Assembly (NCBI GenBank): GCA_002471275.1 | Contig: DKPQ01000017.1 | Coordinates: forward strand, 868,001 to 932,000 | Reading direction: 5' to 3' | Length of the DNA stretch: 64,000 nt | Source of the DNA: Flammeovirgaceae bacterium UBA7330 | Lineage (GTDB): Bacteria; Bacteroidota; Bacteroidia; Cytophagales; Cyclobacteriaceae | Shown: positions 17,021-25,987 of the stretch, piece by piece | How positions within the stretch are numbered: position 1 is the first letter of the stretch | Layout of the letters: every line of letters begins with the position of its first letter | The notes under the pieces: model-generated | The model's database searches: none | Told to the model about the DNA's origin: nothing | What the model saw: only the letters and a program-made list of their open reading frames with translations | Position numbers and translations under genes: made by a program

Positions 17021-19393
17021 TTAGTCCCCCACAATTATTACCGGAAAATCATTTCCAAAGCTGTAGCTTGAAGGATATTGTGGAGTCCCCTGGTATTTTT
17101 CGGCAAGTTCAGGGACACGCTCTTCCAGGTATGCACTGAGCTCCCTTACGGTTATTTTCTTATCTCCATTTGCTCCATCGGCCTTACCTTTCAGCCCTTC
17201 AAGTAAAGTGTAGGTAAATACACCATGACCTATTGTTTCAAACTCGGTAGCAAACTGTTCTGACCCAGTTGCCGTAATCCAAAATGTGCCAGTACTCCTT
17301 GCCAACTGGGCTATGGCCTTTTCTTCCAGAATGCCTCTGGAAGCTATGGATTCTAAGGCCGCCGCTGATTGGCAGGCATCAAGTATGAATAGCTGTTTTT
17401 GTGCGTTGATCTTCCGAGAAATCTCCTTTAATCCGGATGCGGAGACAGCCTTTTCAAAGAGCAATTCGTCTCTGCCATAGATTTGAGTCACATCATGTGG
17501 TACCAGGAAAAATTCCGGTGGTGCATCGGTACCTTTTGACATCACACCGTGCCCTGCATAATAAAATATTAACAGGTCTTGCTCCCTCGCATTAGTCATC
17601 ACCTTTTCAAATACAGATTCCATTTTAGATTTGGTGAAGTCAGTATTCCGAATGCCTAAGTGCCTGACTTCACTAAACAGGGTAGACTGATCACCTGTCA
17701 TTGCACTGGAAAAGGCATCCGCGTCGGCGATAGCATAGTTGAGATTATACCTCGGGTTTTTGTACTCATTGATACCAACTGTGATTAAAAACAATCTGGG
17801 AGGAGCATCTGTATTGCCATTGTAGGTGGCGATTATCTTCTGTTTTTCAGTATCAATCCCATTTTTTGAGGTACCCACCACATACAGGTAATTCTCATTT
17901 CCCAGGGCATTGGAAAGTGTGACATCAAAGGTGACCAGGCTGGTTGGGTCTTCATTCACAGCAACTAACTTGTTGTTATGAAATAGCTTTATCTGTTCGA
18001 GGTTTTCCTTGTTTACTGTTGCCGCCACCTGAAGCTGAACTTGTTTTTTCGATGTAGACACTTTGATCATCCCATCATCCATTTTGGTCTGTTGTCCATC
18101 AAAAGAGATGACCTGGATAACGGGAATCTCTTCTATTTCCTCTTCTATGTCAATTTCCTCAATTACCTGATCTTCATAGAGTAGCGAGCGCAATAATTTC
18201 GGGGTAAATCCACGCTCAAAGGTGCTGGAAAGGCTGGTCTTTTTATTGGATTTCCTGGCACCCCAGTAGAGTTTCTCAGAAGATGCTGATGTCCCATCAA
18301 ATCTACCATCTCGAGAAACAACCGCATATTCTCCACCAGCATCCACAAAAATGTACCCGATAATTTCATTTTGGGAAGAGCTGTAGATTTGATTGATATT
18401 GTCTCCATAGGCATTGATTAGTGCAATGTCATCACCAATGAGGTAATGAGGGTTAGCCTGGTAATCGGTCAGAGAGCTAAAGGCGTTGGAGCTTCTTTCT
18501 CTCTTGGTCTTCTTGGTGGTAAATACACGACCCCCCTTGTGATAATCAAATACTGAGAACCCACGGTAACCCACTGAGCAAATGACTTTGTCCTGTATTC
18601 TTAATGTAGTCATGTAGAAGCCCACGTCACTGGATTTTTCCGTTTTTGCATCCCATGCCATGATGGCTTGATAATCTTTTCCTGAAGGCAAAGTTCTATG
18701 ACCTAATAGGGGTGTACCGATTGTATAGCCGGAGATTGGATTGTATTGGTAGTAGTAAACCTTTCCATTTGGATCATAAGAGCCAATAAATTTCCCTTTG
18801 TAGAATTCAATTTGCTCGCCTTTCAGGTAATCAAAGGAATACATATGATTTCCAATAAGTATCCATTTGGGGCTAACAATAACATGTGGCTCTGTATAGC
18901 TAAAGCTAATGGTGGCGATATTTTTTTTGACACTTAGCTTTTGGATCTGAGACAAAGATTCCAAGCTCCAGATCTGTACATCATTGTCAAATGCTACTCC
19001 AAAATGGTTACTGATATGTGCCACACCGAATGCCTGGATCTCTTCCTGAAAAGTTTTGGAAAGTAAGACATTACCTGACTTCCAATCAATTACCTGAATC
19101 TTGTTGGTTTCTACTATAAACAAGGCATTGTCATCCTGAGAAAATGCGATTTCCAGTACATCCTCGACCTCCAGCGTATGAGAATGCGTAAAGACTGAAT
19201 TAAAGAAATTGAAGATTCTAAGCTCTCCATTGTTGAGTAAAAAAGCAGCTTGAGTCTGGTCGTTAGCGACTGCCATTCCTACCTGAAACGCATCCAGCTG
19301 TTCTTCATCATATTCCAGCCGTGTTTTGTCTACCACCTGTGCCGGGATTACAAAGTAGCAAATCAAAAAAAGTACTGAAAAAAGCGCTTTCAT
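17021..19393 (-). CDS. Secreted WD40-like/caspase-fold protein, copy 2
   Basis: The 790-residue protein is a paralog of the preceding gene with the same order: signal peptide (ending near VIPAQ), WD40-like N-terminal half, beta-rich linker and caspase domain with His615 (FYYAGHG) and Cys674 (FILDACQSAA). The C-terminal half is nearly identical to copy 1, while the N-terminal propeller has diverged more. Identity at the DNA level is patchy: near-perfect tracts (17037-17127 and 17874-17989) sit beside diverged ones, which suggests gene conversion. The two genes are separated by 122 bp and are probably transcribed separately. The differing propellers may give different partners. Confidence 0.9.
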   Translation of the reverse strand: MKALFSVLFLICYFVIPAQVVDKTRLEYDEEQLDAFQVGMAVANDQTQAAFLLNNGELRIFNFFNSVFTHSHTLEVEDVLEIAFSQDDNALFIVETNKIQVIDWKSGNVLLSKTFQEEIQAFGVAHISNHFGVAFDNDVQIWSLESLSQIQKLSVKKNIATISFSYTEPHVIVSPKWILIGNHMYSFDYLKGEQIEFYKGKFIGSYDPNGKVYYYQYNPISGYTIGTPLLGHRTLPSGKDYQAIMAWDAKTEKSSDVGFYMTTLRIQDKVICSVGYRGFSVFDYHKGGRVFTTKKTKRERSSNAFSSLTDYQANPHYLIGDDIALINAYGDNINQIYSSSQNEIIGYIFVDAGGEYAVVSRDGRFDGTSASSEKLYWGARKSNKKTSLSSTFERGFTPKLLRSLLYEDQVIEEIDIEEEIEEIPVIQVISFDGQQTKMDDGMIKVSTSKKQVQLQVAATVNKENLEQIKLFHNNKLVAVNEDPTSLVTFDVTLSNALGNENYLYVVGTSKNGIDTEKQKIIATYNGNTDAPPRLFLITVGINEYKNPRYNLNYAIADADAFSSAMTGDQSTLFSEVRHLGIRNTDFTKSKMESVFEKVMTNAREQDLLIFYYAGHGVMSKGTDAPPEFFLVPHDVTQIYGRDELLFEKAVSASGLKEISRKINAQKQLFILDACQSAAALESIASRGILEEKAIAQLARSTGTFWITATGSEQFATEFETIGHGVFTYTLLEGLKGKADGANGDKKITVRELSAYLEERVPELAEKYQGTPQYPSSYSFGNDFPVIIVGD

Positions 19394-19398
19394 TGGAT

Positions 19399-19420
19399 TT
19401 AGGTTATGATGTTAACCTAA
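19399..19420 (-). promoter_or_regulatory. Leader hairpin directly before caspase copy 2
   Basis: TTAGGTTA (19399-19406) and TAACCTAA (19413-19420) form an 8-bp perfect inverted repeat with a six-base loop, 6 bp upstream of the ATG. In the mRNA it would fold over the ribosome-binding region; as DNA it could be an operator. Copy 1 shares the CCTAAGTTA part but not the full inverted repeat. Confidence 0.4.
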
Positions 19421-19492
19421 GTTAATTAAAAATTCAGGTTTTGGTCAATCGTGATCCGATAAAAATAGCAGGCCAGCCGGGGTGTTTTAGGC

Positions 19493-20746
19493 CTATCGAG
19501 CCGAAATTTTGTACATCTTCATGACGGTGCCCAATGTAAGACCCTGATACAGTACTGAGCAGACCACGACCACATAAGTAAACGTCAACAGCACTTCTTT
19601 TCCTGGGAAATTGGTTAGGGAAAGTGTAAATGCCACAGGTAATCCGCCTTTCAGTCCACCCCAGGTTAATACACTGATCGTGCCTCTGTCAAATGATTGC
19701 AGAAATGACATCAAACGAATAGGAATAAACATGGCCAGCCACCGGGCAAATAAGACGATAAGCACGGCAAAAAATCCACCAGCAAAGTAGTCGGCTCGTT
19801 GGGGTATAACGAGCATTTCGAAACCGATCAATACAAACAGGATAGCTGATACGGTTTCCTCCAGCAGCTGCCAGAATTTGTAGACATACGGGCCAACAGC
19901 ACTCTCCCCGGTTCTTTCGTCTCGCCCAAAGTTTCCGATGATGATCCCACTCAGCACAGCTACCAGCATAGAAGATACACCCAGCGAATCGGCCAGGTAG
20001 GAGCCTGTCATCACCAAAGCCAGGGTGATGAGCATTTCTGCTTCAATCACATCATTGTCTACATACTTCAAAAGCTCATAGCCAAGCCATCCGAAGAGGA
20101 CCCCCACGACAACACCTCCCAATAAGTCTTTTATCAGAATAATGGAAACATCAACCAGCTCTATGCCTCCATTTAAAATCTGGGCCTCATGGATATTGGT
20201 AAGTGTAAATGCGAGGATAATGGACATGCAACCATTCAACAAGGCTTCGCCCTCTACTTTGGCTTCCAGGGCGTCAGGGAGGTGAAATCTTCGGATATTT
20301 TTGGTAATTGCTATTGGATCTGTACAGGATATGAGTGCTCCGAACACAAAGCATCCGACGAACGACAGGTCTATTGTTAACAGCTCGACCAGGAAATAGA
20401 CAAGCAATCCAATTGTGACTGTGGATATAACCACTCCGAAAAATGAAAGTACAAGAACGGGAATAAGTTGTTTTCCCAAGCGAAAGAAATTGACATTCAG
20501 TGCAGTAGCAAAGAGCATAACACTCAAAACAAACCGATACATGATTTCGGTGTAGTCATATTCCTTTACTTTCTCAGCCAGGTGATACTCCGGATGAATG
20601 GTGCCTATGATAAAAACCACCGCAGATAAGCTGAGTGCAAGGACCATCAAACCGATAGAAGAGGGGAGTTTGATGAAATAAGTGTTTACAAATAGAAAGA
20701 CGCCGGCTAGAAATACCAGAAGTGCGATGATGTCGAAAATGCTCAA
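19493..20746 (-). CDS. CPA1-type cation/proton antiporter-like protein with altered ND motif
   Basis: The 417-residue protein has about 12 hydrophobic helices and the CPA1 layout: LFATALNVNFFRLG near helix 3, CTDPIAITKNIRRFHLP (family S/P-TDP-VAV), VEGEALLNGCMSIILAF (family GES-LLND), then a long GGLKGGLPVAFTLSL segment. The conserved Asp of the ND motif is replaced by Gly here (LLNG), read directly from GGT at about 20231, so proton-coupled exchange may be lost or altered. The only usable start for the first helix is a TTG at 20746. It is transcribed alone, with weak context links to its neighbours. Confidence 0.85.
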   Translation of the reverse strand: MSIFDIIALLVFLAGVFLFVNTYFIKLPSSIGLMVLALSLSAVVFIIGTIHPEYHLAEKVKEYDYTEIMYRFVLSVMLFATALNVNFFRLGKQLIPVLVLSFFGVVISTVTIGLLVYFLVELLTIDLSFVGCFVFGALISCTDPIAITKNIRRFHLPDALEAKVEGEALLNGCMSIILAFTLTNIHEAQILNGGIELVDVSIILIKDLLGGVVVGVLFGWLGYELLKYVDNDVIEAEMLITLALVMTGSYLADSLGVSSMLVAVLSGIIIGNFGRDERTGESAVGPYVYKFWQLLEETVSAILFVLIGFEMLVIPQRADYFAGGFFAVLIVLFARWLAMFIPIRLMSFLQSFDRGTISVLTWGGLKGGLPVAFTLSLTNFPGKEVLLTFTYVVVVCSVLYQGLTLGTVMKMYKISAR

Positions 20747-20839
20747 TGCTTAAAAATTTTGACGAAAATAATGGCTGTAAGTTACTTCTTCAATGGAAAT
20801 AAATTCGTAAAAAACATTCAGTAGAAATACTGAAAATAG

Positions 20840-22123
20840 TCAGATGTGATCCAGCCCTATTTGTATAATAGCATTAGTATTAGTGCGATTGATCTTTCCC
20901 ATAACCTGTAAGTTTTCCGGATCACACCTTAAACTCTCGTTGGGAGCGTCTTCTATTGTTTGTTTTATCTGATCGATTGTTAGTGAATTTATGCTCAATA
21001 CTATGACCATTGTTTCTTCGCCAGGGTGATTATCAAGCTGGATATAACGATTTTTACCAGGGAGGTGTATAGCGGTTACGTCAAACGGGAGCTCTCCGGA
21101 TGAATGTTCATTGCCTGGAAATAGCAAACCATTTTCACCTCTGTCATTGAAATAATACAGGTATAAGTATCCGTGAAAATCAGTTTGTATATCAAATTTA
21201 AATTGATGACCGTTGCCATATCCTTTTGTGAAAGCGTATGAGCACCTTTTATCTGATCTGACAGGCATTTTGCTTCCATAGTTAGATGAAATATTCACTT
21301 TCATTTTAAATTCCTGTTCATCGGGAAACAGAAAAGCGGCAAAAGCCTCTGATATCCTGTCCAATAGTTTATTGTATGGGACATGAATAAATCCATTTGA
21401 ACCCCAATTTTTTCCATAACTGTTGATCAGCTCAAAACTTCCGTCATACTTGTTGTCATCATATCCAATGATGCAAATGGCATGATGACCGGAAGTCCCA
21501 ATGGGTGTTGAAGGGCTCCATAATTCACCTGGTTCACAAAATGAGGAAGAAGTTTGCAGTGCAATCACCACTGGAAGCCCCTGACTCAAGGCCGTCTTTA
21601 TTTTTATGATTTTTACTTCTGGCGGATCATAGGAGTTGAAGACCTTGCTGTATCCTGATATTGTTGACAAATTAACTCGCCCGGGAGGGGTATCAGGGCA
21701 GAAATAGGGATATTCTGTAAAGAATGGAACACCTTCATTAACTAAGACATCTAAGGATTCTTTAATGGAGACAGGAATAGAACAGTCAGCGTTTTCACCC
21801 TGAATGGCATAATGGGTATAAGTAGGAGAGAATGCTTCTCTGGAAATTGTATTGATGTCGATTTGTCCGGATTGCCGGGCATGTAAGATGGTTGTGGCAT
21901 AATACGCAGTGGCCCAGCCTGCTGATGTCAGGTGATTGAGTTGGTTGCCTGGTTTGGGACAGAAACGCTTTAATGAGGCGACTTCCGGGAGGTTATCAGT
22001 TGCTGTGGCTGTTAAGACTGGAGTGTCATAGTATGATTGGTTGTCCACTTTTAGGCCTGTAGGACATTGGGCAGATGAAATATATACCAGAATAACCAGA
22101 GATAATGTGACTGGAAGTCGCAT
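20840..22123 (-). CDS. Papain-like (C1) protein with catalytic Cys replaced by Ser
   Basis: The 427-residue secreted protein (signal peptide ending near SSAQC) has a papain-fold domain at about residues 45-265. The active-site region reads GNQLNHLTSAGWATAYY: the residue six positions after the oxyanion Gln, normally Cys, is Ser67. The catalytic His (His214 in GHHAICIIGYDD) and Asn (Asn234 in LINSYGKNWG) are kept. It is therefore a pseudo-protease or a Ser variant rather than a normal cysteine peptidase. A C-terminal beta-rich domain (about 280-400, with DFHGYLYLYYFNDRGENGLLFP) resembles the DUF4384 type. It is the last gene of the caspase operon; its ATG overlaps the caspase stop (TGATG). Confidence 0.82.
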   Translation of the reverse strand: MRLPVTLSLVILVYISSAQCPTGLKVDNQSYYDTPVLTATATDNLPEVASLKRFCPKPGNQLNHLTSAGWATAYYATTILHARQSGQIDINTISREAFSPTYTHYAIQGENADCSIPVSIKESLDVLVNEGVPFFTEYPYFCPDTPPGRVNLSTISGYSKVFNSYDPPEVKIIKIKTALSQGLPVVIALQTSSSFCEPGELWSPSTPIGTSGHHAICIIGYDDNKYDGSFELINSYGKNWGSNGFIHVPYNKLLDRISEAFAAFLFPDEQEFKMKVNISSNYGSKMPVRSDKRCSYAFTKGYGNGHQFKFDIQTDFHGYLYLYYFNDRGENGLLFPGNEHSSGELPFDVTAIHLPGKNRYIQLDNHPGEETMVIVLSINSLTIDQIKQTIEDAPNESLRCDPENLQVMGKINRTNTNAIIQIGLDHI

Positions 22124-23286
22124 CACTTAGCCATAAAAATGAAGTCGCTACCTGCCTCATTGTCACCAAAATCACCAAAATGGGGGGCAGGGTTGATGGT
22201 GCTGACCACATTTAGAATCTCACTTAAAGTAAGGATTCGGTCCTTACCGCCATTTGTTCTCAGCGCTTCAATGAATTTGTGGGCAAAGGGCGAATGCATG
22301 CCGGGACGTCCATCAGGCACGTATTCTTTGCCTCCGGATGTTAGAAATTTTCTGGTTTTGTATTTTAGACGGCGTGAGGCGAATTCACTTCTGGATATTT
22401 CAGCATACATCTCTTCGAAGCCTCGGCTCGAACTGGCTAGCTTAGCATCGAATGTGCCACCAAAGCAAACATCCAGGGTGAGGAAAACATGCTTGGTTGG
22501 AAGGTTATTCAATGCCCTCCCCAAAACAGAGTAGGATAGATAGGTTGTATTTGCCGGGTCATTGCTTTTAGAATCTTTGCCCACGATATATCCATCACCC
22601 AAAAGCTGATCATAGTGACCATGTCCTGCAAAAAATATAAATAATTGATCATCTTCCAGGTAAACCTTACTCGCATACTCTCTGAGCTTGATCAATATAT
22701 CCTGGATGTTGTTATTCTCCAGTATTTCCACCTGGAACCCATAAGTCTCCCTGAGTTCTTTGGCAATCGTACGTGCATCATTGATGGGATTACTTAGGTC
22801 TTTCCAGTTGTCGTACTGATCCGTGGCAAATATCAGGGCCATATCAGTTCTGTTTGTTGCCCCACCTAAATAGCGAATGGTTCGCTGCTCCGTTACAGCA
22901 TTGCCAAAACTATTTGTTGCAGTAACTTCTACCACATTATCACCCTCTTCCAGCTTTAACTCATTGTCAATGAAAATGTCGAACTCTCCAGACTGGGTGT
23001 TGCCACTGACTACCCCCATACCCCTTGATTCATCCAGATCAAATCCATTAAAGCGGATGGTTACACTTTTGACCTGGGAAGGACATTTTATCCCTACTTT
23101 TAGTTTGAATTGCTGCTCATGCGCCAGACTGATGTCTGTAGTTGGATTTAGCCAGAAGAGTACAGGAAGTGCCTTATCTCTGGATTTGATATAAAAATCA
23201 TATGTTTGACTGGTCGCTTCAATACTTTGACCAGGTAAATCAAATGAAAGGAAAATTACGATTAACAGAACATTAAATTTTCTCAT
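22123..23286 (-). CDS. Secreted caspase-family (peptidase C14) protein
   Basis: Starting at the ATG at 23286, 2 bp after the upstream stop, the product has 387 residues. A signal peptide (ending near FDLPGQS) is followed by a beta-sandwich (about 30-135, with VKSVTIRFNGFDL and GDNVVEVTATNSFGN, big_9/Ig-like) and a caspase domain (about 145-385). The dyad is present: His in FIFFAGHGHYDQLLGDGYIV and Cys in FLTLDVCFGGTFD. Between them is an insert with DSKSNDPANTTYLSYS. It is coupled by TGATG overlap to the papain-like gene. A role in cleaving or signalling through envelope proteins is inference only. Confidence 0.88.
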   Translation of the reverse strand: MRKFNVLLIVIFLSFDLPGQSIEATSQTYDFYIKSRDKALPVLFWLNPTTDISLAHEQQFKLKVGIKCPSQVKSVTIRFNGFDLDESRGMGVVSGNTQSGEFDIFIDNELKLEEGDNVVEVTATNSFGNAVTEQRTIRYLGGATNRTDMALIFATDQYDNWKDLSNPINDARTIAKELRETYGFQVEILENNNIQDILIKLREYASKVYLEDDQLFIFFAGHGHYDQLLGDGYIVGKDSKSNDPANTTYLSYSVLGRALNNLPTKHVFLTLDVCFGGTFDAKLASSSRGFEEMYAEISRSEFASRRLKYKTRKFLTSGGKEYVPDGRPGMHSPFAHKFIEALRTNGGKDRILTLSEILNVVSTINPAPHFGDFGDNEAGSDFIFMAK

Positions 23287-23288
23287 GA

Positions 23289-24458
23289 TTAGAGTGATTC
23301 CGGTATAAATTCCCACATTTCTATATAATCTTCCGAAAAGTTCTCGTTTGACCCATTGATCAGGTAGACTTTATTGGCTACCACGAATGCCTGAACTCCC
23401 ATAACCCCATTTCCGGGATAGGTTGCAAATTGTATCCACGAATCGTCTGCTGGGTCATATTTCCAAAAGTCTTTAACAGGGGCGCTCGTGCCATTCCTAC
23501 CCAGCCCGATATATCCCTTGTCTCCAAGTGAGAAGCCAACACCCCCTTCCAGATTGGCACTGGGATTAATGGGTGCACCTACTTCAGCCCATGAATCAGA
23601 AGTAGCATTATAATCATAGAAGTCATTCAGGAAGCTATTGTTATCAAAATCATAGCCCTGACCAACATAGCCTGTTCCATTTACTACGAATCCTGTTGCA
23701 TTGCCTCGCTTTACTCCACCGAAATCATTGAGTTGTGTCCACTCATCATCAACCGTCGAGTATTTCCAGACTGATTTACTTATGGCATTCTGTAATCCGG
23801 TTACTAAATAGAAATTACTTCCTATTACAATGACAGCAGGAAAGATCAGGTGATCATTGGGGTATCCACTCTTCATGGTCCAATCATTTGTGAATGGGTC
23901 ATATTCCCAAAGTTCACCATCGAAACCTGTACCAAGAATATATCCTTTACCATTGACCGATACACCAATGGCTGCGGTTTTATCCGGGCCGGCATTGTTG
24001 GCATTCATGGGTGTCCATGTATCGCTGTTTGTGTTGTATTGATACCATGGCTGACCTCCCATGCCAAAATAGAGCACATCATTCAGTACAAATCCAGTTC
24101 CACCAAATGCACCATCCGGGTGACTCGTTTTTTCTGAGAAAAAAGGCAGAATTTCAAAGCTTGATGATGTAGGTGCACCCTGAGCATCTATTTTTAACTC
24201 GATCGTGGAAGGGGAAAGGGACTGCGGGACCAGTACCTTGATGCTATTGGCGGATACCTCAATGATATCGGCATTTACAGCACCAAAAGAAACAACAATA
24301 TCCTCAGTGAAATTAGCACCTGTTATGGTCAACGTAGATCCTGGAACAGCTGCATCCGGGCTGATTGTAGTGATCACGGGGTCTACTCTTTTGATTTCCA
24401 GTTTTGAACAACTGAAAGCGATTAGTCCTGTTAGCAATGCGAAATAATACGCTTTCAT
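23289..24458 (-). CDS. IPT/TIG-Kelch lipoprotein
   Basis: The 389-residue protein has a lipobox (AFSC, Cys at residue 17), an IPT/TIG Ig-like domain (about 27-105, ITTISPDAAVPGSTLTITGANF) and then five or six Kelch repeats (about 110-385) each with a GG/GxG turn and a W-x-Y-x-x-x-x-D-x-W signature (WYQYNTNSDTW, LWEYDPFTNDW, VWKYSTVDDEW, FYDYNATSDSW, FWKYDPADDSW). The Kelch part should form a propeller for binding protein or sugar. It is gene 2 of the operon 25239-20840, with 1-bp and 2-bp spacing to its neighbours, so it is very likely co-translated with the caspase. Confidence 0.9.
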   Translation of the reverse strand: MKAYYFALLTGLIAFSCSKLEIKRVDPVITTISPDAAVPGSTLTITGANFTEDIVVSFGAVNADIIEVSANSIKVLVPQSLSPSTIELKIDAQGAPTSSSFEILPFFSEKTSHPDGAFGGTGFVLNDVLYFGMGGQPWYQYNTNSDTWTPMNANNAGPDKTAAIGVSVNGKGYILGTGFDGELWEYDPFTNDWTMKSGYPNDHLIFPAVIVIGSNFYLVTGLQNAISKSVWKYSTVDDEWTQLNDFGGVKRGNATGFVVNGTGYVGQGYDFDNNSFLNDFYDYNATSDSWAEVGAPINPSANLEGGVGFSLGDKGYIGLGRNGTSAPVKDFWKYDPADDSWIQFATYPGNGVMGVQAFVVANKVYLINGSNENFSEDYIEMWEFIPESL

Positions 24459-24459
24459 T

Positions 24460-25239
24460 TTAAAAGTTTACTTTCAATCCAGCCATGGGAACACTTTTAC
24501 CTGGTAATACGGCCATATTTAGGTCTAATTTATATTTGCTGGTCAATCCTTCTCTCTCGTTTTTCTTGCCTTTGATGAATACACCAACCACATCAGCCGC
24601 CCATATAGCTATTGCAATGGTGTTCATTGTTCTGAAGGTTTTGAATTTATTCTCAGCAGCTGTATAAGATTTGTTGGCGGAGGACACGTCAGTCGCATTG
24701 AGATAATCGTCATATGATTTTCGTGCTCCGGAACGAGCAATAAGTCCCGATCCCATCAAGCCCCATGTGCCTGCAGTAATTAGCCAGTAACTATTTCCAT
24801 TGCGAGCTTTATAATCGCCCAATCCGGGGACAACTAAGGAGTACAATGCAGCTGTAGGTCCCATAAGCTTGTTGGTAACTAAAGTACTAATGGCTGTTGC
24901 CCGAATATTGAAAACCAGGTTTTCACCGGTAAACTCTTCATCTTCATAGAAGTAATTCCAATAGATCTTCTTCTGATCTCCGCCAGAAACCTGAGCCCCC
25001 ACGTCTCCACTGACTCTTTCTACCGGACCTTTGAAGGTTTTTCCGCCATCATTGGAATAGTATAATAGAACCCGGTAGATTTTGCTTTGATTGTCTGACT
25101 TTAAGTCATATGTTATCTCAATGGTGTTATTTGGTTCATCCAATACCGCATCAATGATTTGCATTTTCTGAGAGAAAACGTGTGTTGAGCCCACAAACAT
25201 CAGCAAGGCAGCGGATAAAAATTGACTTCGGAGATTCAT
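24460..25239 (-). CDS. Secreted protein, first gene of the caspase/pseudo-papain operon
   Basis: From the ATG at 25239 (a TTG precedes it in frame) the product has 259 residues with a signal peptide (ending near THVFSQ). Residues about 28-115 form a beta-sandwich (NTIEITYDLKSDNQSKIYRV, YSNDGGKTFKGPVERVSGDVG, KKIYWNYFYEDEEF), a type I have seen near the start of Bacteroidota caspase operons. After it are several short hydrophobic stretches (LMGPTAALYSLVVPGLGDY, YWLITAGTWGLMGSGLIA, TIAIAIWAADVVGVFI), suggesting three or so membrane or pore-lining segments. Function is unknown. It lies 1 bp upstream of the TIG-Kelch gene. Confidence 0.75.
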   Translation of the reverse strand: MNLRSQFLSAALLMFVGSTHVFSQKMQIIDAVLDEPNNTIEITYDLKSDNQSKIYRVLLYYSNDGGKTFKGPVERVSGDVGAQVSGGDQKKIYWNYFYEDEEFTGENLVFNIRATAISTLVTNKLMGPTAALYSLVVPGLGDYKARNGNSYWLITAGTWGLMGSGLIARSGARKSYDDYLNATDVSSANKSYTAAENKFKTFRTMNTIAIAIWAADVVGVFIKGKKNEREGLTSKYKLDLNMAVLPGKSVPMAGLKVNF

Positions 25240-25402
25240 CAATGCAAGGTTTAGAAGTAGACATAATTGCGAATAAGGATCCGGAATGTATGCTACCGAT
25301 AAGGTAAATGTAACCCTAAATATGTAAATAGTGGAGCTTTCGGAATATCACATTATTGTACTATCTTGGATTAATGGGGTACACCCCCGGACTTTGAATG
25401 CT

Positions 25403-25987
25403 ATGGATAGACATCAATTTATATCCTCGCTAGGCCTTGTTGGCCTGGTAATTTTCTTTCCTAAATCTGCTCATTCTATGCATAATACTACAGAATTACA
25501 CTTTGAAGATGATGGAAAAATACCAAACAGTAAACTCCCATTAATTATCTATAAAAATGCATTTACTGAAAGAGGGAGTGAGGGTGCCGTGTGGCTTGAG
25601 GATAGATTTGCTAGTAACAACTGGTCAAACTCCTGGCGAAACGGCATTTATTCTTTTCATCATTATCACAGTAAATCCCATGAGGTGCTGGGGATATATT
25701 CGGGAAGGGCTCTGGTGCATTTGGGTGGAGAAGCCGGGAAGAAAGTACAGGTAGAAGCTGGTGATGTGATCATTATTCCAGCAGGAGTGGGTCACAAAAA
25801 TTTAGGGAGTGAAGGGTTAGGTGTTGTGGGAGCATATCCGAATGGCAGAAGCTGGGACTTACTGAGAGGGTTGCCGGGAGAAAGGCCTGGAGCCGATCGG
25901 AACATTGCGGCATTGCCTATCCCATCTTCGGATCCCTTATTGGGACAGAAGGATGGGATGGTTAAGATATGGAAGGGAGTGGATTGA
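25403..25987 (+). CDS. Cupin-domain protein, YjlB-like
   Basis: A start at ATG 25403 gives 194 residues and a hydrophobic leader (FISSLGLVGLVIFFPKSAHS). The cupin core is clear: FHHYHSKSHEVLGIYSGRALVHLGGE (metal ligands His/His/Glu) and VEAGDVIIIPAGVGHKNLGS (second-motif His). This matches the YjlB subgroup of small cupins of unknown function. The leader suggests export, unlike cytoplasmic YjlB. An upstream frame extends to 25331 but lacks a good start. Divergent from the caspase operon, with 163 bp between. Confidence 0.8.
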   Translation: MDRHQFISSLGLVGLVIFFPKSAHSMHNTTELHFEDDGKIPNSKLPLIIYKNAFTERGSEGAVWLEDRFASNNWSNSWRNGIYSFHHYHSKSHEVLGIYSGRALVHLGGEAGKKVQVEAGDVIIIPAGVGHKNLGSEGLGVVGAYPNGRSWDLLRGLPGERPGADRNIAALPIPSSDPLLGQKDGMVKIWKGVD

